Source of the DNA: Aplectana chamaeleonis
Taxonomy: Eukaryota; Nematoda; Chromadorea; Rhabditida; Cosmocercidae
Length of the DNA stretch: 64,000 nt
Assembly (NCBI GenBank): GCA_029168955.1
Contig: JAPDOI010000382.1
Coordinates: 1-64,000, forward strand
Direction of reading: 5' to 3'
Every line of letters starts with the position of its first letter. The first letter of the stretch is position 1. Below are positions 10,125 to 21,803 of the stretch, one piece after another. Both the position numbers and the translations under genes were made by a program. Under the pieces are notes generated by a model that made no database searches, was not told where the DNA came from, and was given only the letters and a program-made list of their open reading frames with translations.

Positions 10125-12200
10125 TTGTGTAGGCCGGTTGGTTTCCGCCTGACGCGATCATTCCTCATCTGTACCGAAACGTGCCGTCCTGGCAATCTGG
10201 CGGTCTCCTTAAATTATGCGCGAACAAACGAAGACGACCTTCCGTTGCCGCTTGAGTTGGCGTTGGGAGATGTTGGCACCTCTCTCGTGTCAAGCGTTGA
10301 TGTAAGGCGTCGATTTCGTTGTAGAGGTCTTCGTTGTGGCTTTTCTGCGGCCAGAAATATCCAAGCAAACGTCTAAACAGCTTCCTTTCCGTGCAATCCA
10401 ACTTTTCCATCTGCTTCTTCGATGCCGCCCACGTCTCCGATCCGTACATCATGATAGGGCGAACAGCGGATAGGTAGACGCGCAACTTTACTTCCTTCGC
10501 GATGGGGGTAGACCACAAACACTTGGTTAGAGAATTAAATGCAGATGTAGCTTTCAAACATCGCTGTTAAGTATCTGCTGCACCATGGTTCTTCAGCAAA
10601 CAGCCCAAATATGTAGCAAAAATCATCCACCAGTTCGATACGTTGTCCGTCCACACAAACTCCCGCTGATGGCCTCTGAGAGACCCAAATTTGCTTGCAT
10701 TTGTGGGAACGAAGTCGAAGTCCCTGCGCCATGCTTCGAAACGGGGTTCACAATCCTTACCAGCTTTGCGTTGTTTTCAGCGAATAACAAACACTTTGTC
10801 GTCAGCGTACCCCAGGTCGACAAGGGAGCGTACTGATGGTGTTAGTATCACGTCCGCAGGAAACTGTTCTGCAACTCTACGCATGATGTCATCAACAGCG
10901 TAGTTGAATAGAAAAGGTCCCGCTACAACTCCTTGCATTACTCCTTTTTCACCTCAAAAGCTAACGTAAACCCGACAAGTGTACGAATTGCTGCTGTTGT
11001 TCCTTTGTTCATGTCCTCGATTAGTCGAACGTACTATTCCAGGACTCCATCGCTCGCAGAGCGTTGAGCAATCGATTACGATGAGGAGAGTCGAATGCGG
11101 CTCCAAAATCCAAAAAAGCAAGCTGTAATGGCTTCGAATACCGCTGCCACGATTCAATTACTCCTCTCACGACGAACACTTGGTCGATGGTCGATCGTTC
11201 AGGTCGGAAACTTGCTTGCTCCTCTCTGGTTGTTTCCTCACGGTGTTCGATGAGCCGCTCGAGAACGATACGTTCCAAAACCCTGTACATGACACGCAGT
11301 GGAGAAATCCCCCTGTCGTTCTTGGGGTCCAGGACGGATAAGTACTTGTGAAGAGGTACGATGATCGCGTGTCTCTACGAATCGGGTATCTTTCGCTGAT
11401 CCATATGGTGCGGATAGTGTTTGTCATTTCACGAATCCCAGACGGAGGGAGAGCTTGCAACACTTCAGCGCAGCGGTGATGTTGTCATCTCCACCTGCCT
11501 TTCCATTCTTTATTTTCCGGACACAATTCAAAACCTCAGCCTCAGTCGGCGGTTCCTCACTGACATCATAATGTGCTCTCTGAACATGCGGGAGCTCAGG
11601 TACTGATGGAGCTGGACGATTTAGTAGTGAACTGAAGTTATCCTTTTATAATGGCAGCGTCTCATCGCCAACTGCGACTCCGTTTGCAGCATTCAGTATA
11701 GGCGAGCATCTCTTCATCTTGCCGCTGTACTGTCGCTACAACGAGTAGGCTTTTTTCGAATTCTTCTCCTCCCAAGCCATCTCCAGCTCCACAGCTCTAC
11801 ACGTCCACTCTCGTTCGCCACCGCACTGAAGCTGCGGACGCAACCTCCTCCTCAGACGCTTTTCCTCCACAAAGTTTCCTGCCGTTCGGAGAGCACTCAC
11901 CTCGTTGTATTGTTTCCGTTTTCGATTAAGTCTGACGCATGGACCAGGCGGCTGAACGTGCGGGGTTGGCGGCCTTACTGGAGAATGGGGTTTCGATTCG
12001 CGCGGAGTGATCTACCGTCGCAGGCCCGTCCATTCATCAGACTAAAATTCTTGCGCGAACTCTGAGTAGATGATGTTTCCGCTTTTCAGGCTGTACAGCC
12101 GGGAGTGCCTGTTTAGAAGCGTCCTGGATGCATTTGAAAAAAGAATCCGCGTCGCAAAGTTTTTTCTTTGCCCGTATCTTTGCCTATCGCCGAGCGATTA
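10125..12200 (-). pseudogene. RTE-type non-LTR retrotransposon, degenerate
   Basis: Read on the minus strand, successive frames give a linker (RRKLRP-like region near 11850), an RT N-terminus (KIKNGKAGGDDNI near 11500), the block YRVLERIVLERLIEHREETT (about 11290), LAFLDFGAAFDSPHRNRLLN (catalytic A motif, DFGAAFD), the catalytic GYADD (codons 10798-10809), IELVDDFCYI, and the C-terminal MMYGSETWA and LDCTERKLFRRLLGYFWP. These are RTE-clade features. At least five frameshifts or stops break it, and the very C-terminus and 3' end are lost at about 10125. Its 5' end is replaced near 12200, where LINE A begins in the opposite direction. Confidence 0.8.
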
Positions 12201-12331
12201 GGAGCGTCCCATTCCAATCGATGCCAATGGCTCTACTCACCCTCCTCTATGTGGGACATGAAAGCACAGATGAGGTGTCGTACGTTCGTGCCGTGGCAGT
12301 GTGGAGGAAAGAAGACCGCCTACGTGCAAAC

Positions 12332-13587
12332 CAGGGGTGTGCGGAAAACTCTTTTCGGTAAATTTTTTACCGAAAGTTTTTACCGATTTTTTTTCTCGGT
12401 AAATACGGTAAAAACGGAAAATTCGGTAAAAATTCCGACTTCGACTTTGGTACATATCCCATACGATAGCACAAATAAACAACATTATTTATGCATCATT
12501 TTTAAAAGTGCTCGAGGATAGTGTAAATAATGAGCGAGTTTTACATATTATACTGAGCTCAATGGCTGAACTCGATCAGCGGGACGTTGATTTTGAGAAA
12601 AAGTAACATTTCAAAATATTATGTCGTCAAGGCCTTTTTCTAGTGACTCAGAATTAGGTCAGATGGGGAAAACATCCTTTCCGCCTCAACTGTGCCAGGA
12701 GGCGCGCACAAGTTTTTATTGATGGTGCTACAGGCCATAGGTTGGGTGTTAGCCATCAGCAGATCCAGCGATCACGTGCGTTGCGCGATCGCACGCGCGT
12801 CGGAAGCAGACGGTTTTGCGATGCGCGGCGGCCGAAAGCGTCGCGCGCGACCAAAACCCGTCTGCTTCCGACGCGCGTGCGGTCGCGCAGCGCGTGATAC
12901 GCAGTCGACGGTGAGACATTGGCCGCCAAGAGACTGCCAGCGGTCGGCCAACGTCCTGGCGAACCGCTGGCAGGGTTTTGGCGGACCACTGGCCAATGGC
13001 TGTCCGACACCGGGAATGGTTTTTGCTCTCCAAGCAAATGCCGGCGGTCCGCCGATCCCAATGTCTGAGTTATTGGTCAGTGAGGAAAGGTGTGGATACG
13101 ATAATTTCACAATGTAGTCATCACAGAACTGCGCAGTGGATTCAGTGTTGTGTCCAGGGGGCTCAAAAGAATTTTTCCACTTCCTGAAATATCTGCTTCA
13201 GGCCTCTGCTGCGTTGTGAACCTGTTCACATTTCTAAATAAAATATGAATTTCTCGTAGTGGTACATATCTCGACAAGAAGAAGCACTTAATAGAAAAAG
13301 TGAAGAGATCGTTTGAATATTCAAAAAGTAAGCCAAACAGTTTAAAAAAGAGTAAAAAAATAAGGATGAAAACGGATTTCGCGCCAAGGGCATGCCATAA
13401 CAGTGGCAATCACGTAATATACGAGTAAGAAGTAGGCCAAATCGGCGAAAACACCCATTTTTCTTTTCGGTAAAAATTTCGGTAAATTTCGAGAAAAATT
13501 CGGTAAATCGGTAAATCAAAATTTTCCGAAAAACACCGGTAAATCCGGAAAATCGGTAAATCGGTAAACGGAAAATGCACACCCCTG
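12332..13587. mobile_element. hAT-type MITE (CAGGGGTGTGC ends) with perfect 8-bp duplication
   Basis: It begins CAGGGGTGTGCGGAAAAC and ends with GCACACCCCTG. Both flanks carry GTGCAAAC (12324-12331 and 13588-13595). Short TTCGGTAAA/TTTACCGAA repeats fill its ends. It interrupts the LINE A N-terminal frame, which reads through cleanly once the insert and one octamer are removed. No transposase is seen. Confidence 0.9.
12770..12925. repeat. GC-rich palindrome nested in the hAT MITE
   Basis: The arms GCGCGATCGCACGCGCGTCGG and complement resemble the palindromic MITE in unc-69 intron 2 (5838-6069), including GTCGACGGTGAGAC at the right edge. It is a second copy of that family. Confidence 0.6.
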
Positions 13588-13595
13588 GTGCAAAC

Positions 13596-14640
13596 CGACG
13601 TCAACCCCTCCAAGAAGAGGGTTTTGTCATGTTAGAGGTGCTGGTCGGCCGCAGCTCTTCTGAGAATTTTATTACAAAGGGCCGGCGTCGATAGGAATCC
13701 AGGTTCAGCGCAGAGGTATCCATGTGCGACCTGCAGCAAGGATGTTACCTGGCATAAAACAAGTGTCCAGTGCTTCGGATGCCATAGGTGGGTGCATTTG
13801 CATATCTCCTGTTCGGGCCTCAGTTCTGTGAGGCATCATGACGCATCCTTTCGTTGTGTTCTATGCTCTGCCCCCAGCAACTCTGATTCCTCAATTACCA
13901 ACCGCCCCCTCTCCATTGTTCACATTAATCTCAACGGCCTTCGCAACATGTTATCTGAACTCTCTCTATTCGCACGTTCTCATCACCCGGATGTTATCAT
14001 GTTTCAAAAACCAAGCTCTCTCCTTCTACCACTTATTCCCAGCCTAAAATTCCGGAATACACCGCCTATCACATGCCAAGGTCTGCTCTTGAGGGCGTAG
14101 TTTCTACTTTTGTGCAATCTGCCTTACCTTCTCATCATATCCCGAATACTCCAAAGTACGGTACTCTCGAGTACATTCCTGTCCACTTCCCCCTCAAAAC
14201 CCCTTTATCTCTATTCAACATTTATATTCCTCCTATAACATCTTGTCCCCCGTCTTACAACCACGTACCCCTCCTTAAGCAGTTGCACGACTGCTCACTC
14301 TCCCCTTCAACTGTCTTTGCGGGTGACTTCAATGCTCACACGTTCTGTTCTGCTCTTGATTCTGACGCCAGAGGGAAAGATATCGAAGAATAGGCTGAGG
14401 AGTGTGACCTGGTTATCTTCAACGATGACCAGCTGACTCGTCTCAATGCCAACGGCCGACCTTCTAGCCCAGATATCTCTCTTGTATCATCCAATCTTTC
14501 TAATGCTTTCACGTGGTCCACATCCACAATTCTCTCCAGTGTCTCTGTCTGTATTGATCTCTCTGACTCTCTTGCCCGTTACTTTGGTTTTCGTCATCGT
14601 ACTTATCTAAATTTAGGCCTAGCAGACTGGACCCTGTTCA
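13596..14640 (+). pseudogene. LINE A: 2A-like motif, PHD finger and APE endonuclease part
   Basis: After the MITE the frame reads SAAALLRILL, then a 2A-like AGVDRNPGS (13681-13707). A PHD finger follows (13717-13866): YPCATC...CFGCHRWVHL...CSGLS...FRCVLC, with Cys4-His-Cys3 spacing. Then comes the APE endonuclease: IVHINLNGLR, HPDVIMFQ (the catalytic Glu of the usual QET is replaced), FNIYIPP and VFAGDFNAH (about 14310-14340). The end near SPDISLVSSN lacks a clean SDH motif. Frameshifts at about 14095 and a stop at 14391 break it. The PHD could read histones or guide the RNP. Function in this family is not established. Confidence 0.75.
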
Positions 14641-14848
14641 GAGATGTTGCAATCCGCCATGCGGTCGACATGGAATAGTGATGTGCATCAGAAAGAGCGC
14701 CATCTAGCAAGTGCCATCCGCAAGGCCATGAAAGCAACAATTCCTGAGGGTCGTGTCAAGACCTTTTTTCCAAATGTCAGCAGGGAAATACTGCAGAAGA
14801 TGAGAATCAGAGATGAGAAGAGAGCAGCAGACCATCTAGACCCGTAGA

Positions 14849-16066
14849 TTGCTGTGCTGGATAATGAGATCAAGAAAAATCTGGATAAGAACAAGAAGGA
14901 GTGATGGGAGAAAAAATGAGCGACAGCAGCATCAGCATGGGTTTAGGAAACTTCACTCTGCTACTACTGCTCTATTGGAGGTCGTGAACTTTGCGGTCGA
15001 TGGGTTCAACATTAAAAAGCCCTTGAGAACGATGGCCGTCGCCCTTGATCTGAGCAAAGCCTTTGACTCTGTTAACTTGGGACTGCTGTCTGAGAAACTG
15101 CTCAAGTCGTCGCTACCATCATGGCAGAAGCGATGGATTGCAGCGTTCACGAAAGGCCGCCGGGCTAAGGTTCTGTTCCAGAATCACGTATCCGATAGCA
15201 TTCCAATAGCAGCCGGTATTCCGCAAGGCGGAGTGTTGTCCCCTGCTCTATCCGGCCTGTATCTTGAGGATATTCCCGAGCCTCCCAACGATGTAAAGAT
15301 TATTATGTATGCCGACGACATCACCATCACGTGCCAGGGCCGTGACCTGCAGATAGCCGCTAACAAGATCAGCGCATATCTCGTCGAGTTGAAGCTTTTC
15401 CTCGATAATATGATGCTCACAGTCTCTGCTGCAAAATCCTCTGTTTTAGTGTTCACAACAAACACCAAGGAACACAGTGCCCACCCAGATGTCAAATGGG
15501 ATGGTGACCTATTGCCAGCAGCAAAATTCCCCAAGCTTCTTGGCCTTATTCTTGATCCGTCACTGAAGTTCCACAAAAACGCGGAACAGAAGCAAACCGT
15601 CATCAGGGCTAGGCTTAATATCTTGAGAGTTCTCGGAGGAATATCATGGGGAAGCAGGCGAGAGACTATACTGAGAACCTACAGAGCAATAATTCAGCCG
15701 GCTCTGGAATATGCGGCACCAGTGTGGCAGCACCTGGTGTCTGACAGCTCCTGGAATAAGCTGCAGCGTGTACAGAAAACTGCGCCTAAAATTGCTACCG
15801 GTTGTGCAAGGAGCTCCCCAATACAACATCTTGACGCGGAGGCCTGCATATTGCCGGTTAAGGAGCATTGTGAACTCCAGGCACAGCAGATGTATATTAA
15901 TGTTCTGAGACAGCTGAATCATCCGACAAAGAGAGTCATGAAGCCCATTAGAGAGAGGTCTAGGACGCCGTTCGCAGATGCTGCTCGTGAAGTTGATGCC
16001 CAGAGATGGGCCGACTCCAACATGGAAAGGCTTCGTCTTCTGCGTAAGGAGCACGCGCAGCTTGTT
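14849..16066 (+). pseudogene. LINE A: reverse transcriptase domain
   Basis: One open frame of about 400 codons begins at HQHGFRKLHSA. It continues through AVALDLSKAFDSVN (catalytic Asp), the IPQGGVLSPALSGLYL block, MYADDITI (catalytic YADD at 15308-15319), the PKLLGLILDPSLKF thumb region and ALEYAAPVWQ. This is a CR1/jockey-group RT. The N-terminal fingers are missing, so it would be inactive. The frame appears to end at 16111 only because a MULE-like insertion starts at 16067; beyond it the protein resumes at 16902. Confidence 0.85.
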
Positions 16067-16892
16067 ACAAGCCTCTCTAACACACCGGTCAACGCTACGT
16101 GGTTACGGTAACGTGGCGTGTTGCAGCGGAGTTTACAGAGGTGCATGGACGCCGCGCGCGGCGTCGCGATAGTCGCGCGCGGCTACCATTGGATTCGTTA
16201 GTGTTCCGGCACTTTTCAACTCCCTCACACATTGGTAGGAAAGTTTCCGTGGAGAATAGACCTGCTTACTTCGCTATCAGTCGGTGAAGAGTGGAACGGG
16301 GGGATTTTCAAACATTTCTCCATGATTGGCTGGGAAACAAGTTCTGATGATGATTTTGGGTTGTTATAGAAAAGTTGGTCTCAACAATGAACATTCGACG
16401 ACTTTTTCAATCGTGATGTATTGTTGCTGCCTTGGGAGTAGTGCCGTATGCATGAAAGCTCAAAGTTAGGTTGACGTAGATTAGGGTTTTCCCAAAAGCA
16501 AGTACTGTTTTAAACTTAAGCGTACAATATTCATCGCGATGCGGCGTTACCTCCAGCAAAGAATCCTGTTTGAAGCCACAAAATTGTGACTAGAGCTGCA
16601 AGCACTGTTACTACGAAGGCTGTCAGAAATGGATTCACGTGCTCACAAAAACAGCCTTGCTTTATCCTATCTAAACGACAACAGCTACGAATACATTGCG
16701 AATGTAAGAAATGCAGCTTCTTTTCACGTAATAGTACGCTTTTCTCTTGAAATACGCATGAAATAATCGATACGGAAACTTGCTCGAATAACAGCCGTCA
16801 CGTGCGCCGCCTATACACCTCTATACACTCCGGGGCAACACGCCACGCTACCGTAACCACGAAGCGTTGACCGGTGTGTTAGAGAGGCTTGT
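16067..16892. mobile_element. Mutator-type (MULE) MITE with 9-bp target duplication
   Basis: The terminal inverted repeats of about 80 bases start ACAAGCCTCTCTAACACACC and are nearly identical at both ends. The flanks are an exact 9-mer, CAGCTTGTT (16058-16066 and 16893-16901). A 9-bp duplication plus long TIRs is the signature of Mutator-like elements. Deleting the insert and one 9-mer puts the LINE A RT frame directly in phase with its C-terminal zinc tail. No transposase is encoded. Confidence 0.88.
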
Positions 16893-16901
16893 CAGCTTGT
16901 T

Positions 16902-17212
16902 CGAGGATATCTGGAGAAGGCGGCTGTGAACCCTATCTTAGGAGCAGTGCCGCCTCGGGTTTGCGAGTCCGAGCCTCAAGTCGGCAGGCGAGCCAGATGT
17001 GCTCTTGCCTCGCTGTGCTGTGGTGACTCTATTCTGCTCATGTCTCACGCCAACAAGATCGACAGCAGCCGACCAGGCGCATGCCCGGACTGTGGTGCTC
17101 CCGGACACGACACGGCGCACTTGTTCATGTGTTCGAGGAGACCTACCTCCTTAGCTACAATGGACCTTTGGACGAATCCTGTGAAGGCCGACCAGTTCCT
17201 CAACCTATGACA
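16902..17212 (+). pseudogene. LINE A: C-terminal zinc-like tail
   Basis: This is the continuation of the RT frame after the MULE insert: RGYLEKAAVNPILG, a basic linker, then CPDCGAPGHDTAHLFMC, RPTSLATMDLW and a Leu-rich end with stop at 17208-17210. The same module ends LINE B. Its Cys2-His-Cys spacing may bind nucleic acid. Confidence 0.8.
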
Positions 17213-17215
17213 GAA

Positions 17216-18690
17216 AACCACTTTGAGATTGCAGAAGCATAAGAAGGCACAGATCGTTGCGGCGATCTAGTCGTTGTGCGGAGTGTGCGAGAGATTCTGA
17301 GTCGATGGAGTTAATTATACCCTCTGGAAATCTGAGTCGAGAACTAATTACAGTCCCGCTAATTGATTTTATCCTGAAGTTGCGCACCCCACTCAGATTG
17401 GTTCACACGAAGGGTTAAAGGCACAGAACACCCTAATAACTATTTTTCAAATCTTATGCTTATTCTGGAGTGAATCACACGCTGATCACGATGGTATCCC
17501 TAAAATCGCAGAATGTCCTCGAAATTCAAACATCCATGGAGCGGTTATCGGGTTCGAAATTCAAGAAGGTGGAGTGGTCGTGGTGGTGAGCCGAGGGGTC
17601 GCGCCAGGCGTGGTCCCTCATATCTCGCTTGTTTCGAGGAATTGAGATCTCGCGCTTGACACGTGTTATACAAGAGAGGTCTACTACACAGTCAACTGAA
17701 AATCACAAAATTCATAGCTGAGGGTCTTCTGTGCCTTGAATGTCACAACCTCGATTGGAGGGCGCCGCACCGATTCCAAATGTGGGGGGGGCACATCTCA
17801 CGGACCGAGCACACCGCTACCATTTACCCTAGTTCGATAAGCCAAACGCTAAGCAGCTAAGCATATTTAAGCTCTTGACCCAAGAAGGTTCAACTAAAAA
17901 AACCTAACAGAAAGCATGTACATGAATATATGAGAAATACGGTTATTTTTGATGATAGAGAACGCAATCAAATTCCTAATATGTGCCCCATCTTTAATCA
18001 AGAAAAGCTCTAACGTGTTGTCTCCAAGGCAAGTCATTGGCTGAAAAGGCGGCAACGCTGCACAGAAACAATAGTTTTTAGAGGTTTTGCGCTGATATGT
18101 TCATTATCAGATTTCCCAGCTATGAGCCTGGAATTCAAAAAGAACGTTTTATTGTATTACGTTTCCAGTCTTCTTGCGATTTTTAGATCCAAGTTGCGTG
18201 AAACATTGTAAAAAAACCGTAAGAGGCAATTACGTATAAATGTTGGTAAATACAAAAATTGTATGAAATTTCAATTTATTTGTGGAAAATTTCAATTCCA
18301 GAAATCGTAGAGAAAAATTGATCCATTTCGGGACGGAAAAAGTTTCGACATTTTTTGAAAAAAGTTGGTGATCATGATGGATGGACACAGCTCTTTAGAT
18401 GTACACAAAAACGGTCTGCTAGACCTTGACTTATGGTGATGACAATGAACAGAGGAATGAATGAAATAGATCAGGGAAAACACTCAGAACTTCAAGTATT
18501 ATGTGCATGAGAAAGCTTAGCTCGAAGGTTACTCAGCTAAAATGTACGTGGACGCATACTGGTTCTGATAATGTGATGGAGTGAATGGACGGCTAGGAGT
18601 TCTTTAACAGCTGATGGCCTCAAAATGGTGGGTCGAATCAATCAAATTGTTATAAATGAGTTGGATTCAGAGAGGATATTGCAACAGGAG
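17216..18690. other. Unassigned A/T-rich region with a degenerate MITE
   Basis: At about 17440-17760 sequence around CATATCTCGCTTG, GGTCTACT and GCTGAGGGTC resembles the MITE family at 47511-47996 but is too decayed to bound. From 17760 to 18690 I see no gene, RNA gene or repeat; the short frames there look like chance. Confidence 0.35.
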
Positions 18691-18778
18691 AGAAGGCATT
18701 ACAGCGACCGCTCGCTGGGCGTTAAAGAGGAAATTGATAGGAGTGAACGCCAGGAGTTTAATCGATACGACGACATAG

Positions 18779-18955
18779 CCGTAGAGTCGCGGGGGAGTCG
18801 CGGTAGAGTCGCGGAAGCTTCATCCAAGAAGAGGTCGCGGGGGAGTCCCGGAAGAGTCGCGGAAGAGTCAAGGATCGCGGGGGAGTCGCGGGGCAGTCCA
18901 GGATCGCGGTAGAGTCCCGGGGCAGTCGCGGAGGAGTCGCGGCAATATTTCTCAG
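18779..18955. repeat. GAGTCGCGG-type imperfect tandem repeat
   Basis: Units of roughly 10-16 bases, of the form GAGTCGCGGGG/GTA, are repeated with variations. The tract is read in frame as a degenerate Arg/Asp/Ser/Ala tail of LINE C, which shows it replaced or entered the LINE's C-terminal part. A related tract lies in LINE B (9655-9770). Confidence 0.65.
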
Positions 18956-19652
18956 AGGAGGTCGCCCAACGTTGACGGTCATTAACAGAGACAGCAGCAT
19001 ACAACGGTGCACGGATGTTGCGGGAATGAGGGGGGGGGTTAGATGATAGCAACTGATAGTTGGGGTGAGCGACATTCCTGACTATGCCAATATGGAACTG
19101 TTGTGTCTGCAGTTGGCACTGCTGCTTTAGAGGAAGTAGTGCACATTCTCGATGTAGGTGGGATACAGGAGTGGACTTAGGGCATCCAGTGATGACACGT
19201 AAAACAGCGTTTTGTGTTCGCTGAAGTTTGTTCCAGGACGTTTCCTTCAAGTGCCTTGACCAGACTGGAGCTCCATATTCCAGTACGGGCTGTATCATCG
19301 CCTTGTAAGTGACACGCAATACTTCCTTTGAGCCACCCCATGTAGTTCCTGCCAGAGCACGGAGTATATTATTACGCGCACTGGCCGTCGCAGATCGAAT
19401 ACGTGAGTTTTCATGGAAACGCAATGAAGGGTCCAGGAACACACCGAGTAGACGAGGGTACTTAGATAAGGGCAGCAGATTTGCCTCCCAGAGAACCTGG
19501 GGATGCAGTTTGTGCTCAGCCGTTGCAGTGGTGCACAGAGTAAAGCTGGACTTCGTAGTAGAGACCTTTAACTGTTTTGATTCCAGGAATTTGGCCAGAC
19601 TGCTGAGGTATTTGTTCATCTCCGCAGTGGTGCGGTCAATAACGGCCAGTAC

Positions 19653-19948
19653 CAGGGATGAGCGGAACAAAAATATGAAATTTCGCAAATCGGGTTTCGG
19701 AACTAAAATTTTTTATCGTGCTTCGGAAATCGGGCGCGAAACGCCTGAAAATGCGCGGAAATGCGGGTTTCGGAACGCGAAACGCGGAAAAAAACAGAAA
19801 TTATCTGATATTTTCTTCCTCCCAGATGACCCGATATTTTCGCAATCCGCAGCGTTTTTCGCGGTTTTCGGAATGCGGAACGTGGAATGCCGAGAATGCG
19901 CGAAACTGCGGGTTCGGAACGCGAAACGCGGAACTCCGCTCATTCCTG
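19653..19948. mobile_element. hAT-type MITE (CAGGGATGAGCGG ends) inside LINE C RT
   Basis: It begins CAGGGATGAGCGGAAC and ends TCCGCTCATTCCTG. Flanking octamers GCCAGTAC and GTCAGTAT match at 6 of 8. The interior is made of repeats of the type GCGGAATGCGGGTTTCGGAACGC. It splits the LINE C RT just after its YADDITIV motif. The first nine bases are shared with the element at 1333-2806. Confidence 0.75.
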
Positions 19949-19956
19949 GTCAGTAT

Positions 19957-20720
19957 ACACAATAGTGATGTCATCCGCATACAGACATAAGTGGATGTTA
20001 GTCGATGGCTTCGGAATATCGGACAGATACAGAGAGAATAGGCTTGGTGACAATACTCCACCCTGGGGAACGCCTGCCTTCAAGGGAACAGACTTCGACA
20101 AGTGTCCGTCGAACTTCACACGTATAGAGCGGTTTCTGACAAAGTTGTCGGTCCATCGTTTACACCAGTCGGGCGTATCACAGTCCAGAATCGACTTAGA
20201 CAGCAAGGAAGTGCTGACATTGTCAAAAGCGGCTGTCAGATCAACTGCGACGACCAGGCTTCTACCAGTGGAAGCTTTGCTATTGAAACCAGCAATTATG
20301 TGTTCCGTAATCGACGTGGGTGCGGTAATAGTGGGGTGAGCCTTCTTGAAGCCATGTTGATGCACATTATGTAGGAGTGCGGTTTGGAGATGCGGACCGA
20401 TGATCTTCTCCGCTAACTTAGCAATGGGGGACACTAGAAATATGGGTCGATGAGAGGTTGCCTTGTCTTCAGGCTTTCCTGGCTTCGGGATCGGTAGGAC
20501 GATGGCTTACTTCCACCTAGCGGGAATCACACCAGTACTGAACGACGAATAGACAAGATCACTGAGCAACTCTAGGAACTGGTCCGGTAGATGCCTCAGA
20601 TGGATAGCTGAAATGCCGTCTGGTCCCTCAGGCCTGGAGTTCTTCAATGATTTGATGAGGGCAGACACAGCTTAAACAGCTATCGCAGGAGTATCGTATA
20701 CTTGGGCATCGAATAATTTC
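19957..20720 (-). pseudogene. LINE C: reverse transcriptase fingers and palm
   Basis: The minus strand reads LKNSRPEGPDGISAIHL and LPIPKPGKPEDK (with in-frame stops at about 20670 and 20505). It then continues open through IAKLAEKIIGPHLQ, HQHGFKKAHPTIT, VVAVDLTAAFDNV (catalytic Asp), AGVPQGGVLSPSLFSLYL and LYADDITIVY (YADD at 19970-19981). LINE A lacks the first two blocks, so LINE C shows what was deleted there. Confidence 0.85.
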
Positions 20721-21079
20721 GAATCATCCGAAAAATCAATCTTTCTCTCCAGAGTCAGAATGGTTTGAGCTAATTTCGGTTTTCAGGCATCAGGTAAGGG
20801 ATAGTCTTCTCATGATTGATGACAAAGTAGAATTCAGTGCATTCACAAAATCACAAAAAACAGTTTTTCAGGGAATAGTCGACTAATAGTCGAAGTCGAC
20901 TATTTTTTTTCGAATAATTGATAATTGTGATTCAATTAATGCAATTGATTCTACTCTAACCTAACTTATGAGAAGTTTCCCCCCTACTTGTTGTCTGAAA
21001 ACCAGAGAAAGCTCGATTCGTTTCAACATTAAGGAGGAAAATTCATTTATAGGATGATTGTAAATTACTCGATGCCCAA

Positions 21080-21799
21080 TTATAGTGTATCGTGACGACT
21101 AAGTTTCCTTATGGACCGGAGAGTTCTTCTGTGAGAACGATCACGGCGCGACGTCGCCGAGGCAGAGTTTCCCAAGCCGAAAGGCAAGTTGGTGATCTCG
21201 TCAGACAGTTGCTGTATGCTCGAGTCAGCAGGATCAGTTCGTCGCTTCTCATCCCGTAGTTCGATCAGCTCCAGAACTTCCTTCGGAACGTTAGGGTAAA
21301 ACGTTCTCACTCGTCCTGTAGGAATGGCTGTTCTAGAGGCCCTGCATATGGCATCAACGACGAACTTCTCTTTCTCATGTACAGAGCCGGTGAGCGGATA
21401 GTTGGCTACCCGACCGAGTAACACCTCTTTAAACAGGACCCAATTAGCCTTACGATAATTAGTATACAATTGGCTACGTGAGCCTGAGAAGGGTGCGAGA
21501 TGACTATTAAGAGACAAATCCAGTGATGCACATATTGGTACATGATCGCCGGCCATGACAACAGCAGTGGACAAGTTACAACATACAGCCAGAGAGGAGG
21601 AGACGAAAGTAACATCTGGCGAAGAGTTCATGCCCGTGCTCTGGAGACGAGTAGGGGCTACCTCATTAATAGCAACAATATCACAATCATTCGCAAACTG
21701 CTTAAGTAGTTCGCCTCTATCATCGAGACCTAGAGAGGAGAACCAGGACGATGAGTGTGAAACGTTCAGACGATGTTCAGCTAGGCCAGCCCAATCCAT
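21080..21799 (-). pseudogene. LINE C: C-terminal endonuclease and linker
   Basis: An open frame of 239 codons. The first half continues the APE endonuclease (SSPDVTFVSSSLA and MAGDHVPI, the position of the SDH catalytic motif with Ser replaced by Gly). The rest is the basic linker leading to RT (GRVRTFYPNVPKEVLELI, also seen in LINE A at about 14745-14800 as GRVKTFFPNVSREILQKM). Confidence 0.75.
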
Positions 21800-21803
21800 T
21801 TAA

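Larger units (their letters stand above)
12200..17240 (+). mobile_element. LINE A: PHD-finger CR1-like non-LTR retrotransposon, disrupted
   Basis: Removing two later insertions (12332-13587 and 16067-16892, each with one target-site copy) leaves about 2.9 kb. The frame crosses both insertion points without interruption. The order is N-terminal region, 2A-like motif, PHD finger, APE-type endonuclease, RT and CPDC zinc tail. About 180 residues of RT fingers (the GPDG to PIPKPGK region, present in LINE C) are deleted near 14900. Several stops break the endonuclease part. An AAG-containing 3' end follows the stop at 17210. Confidence 0.8.

Noticed and set aside
12692..13117. ORFs on both strands over the GC-rich palindrome
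   Set aside because: They mirror each other across a hairpin inside a hAT MITE.
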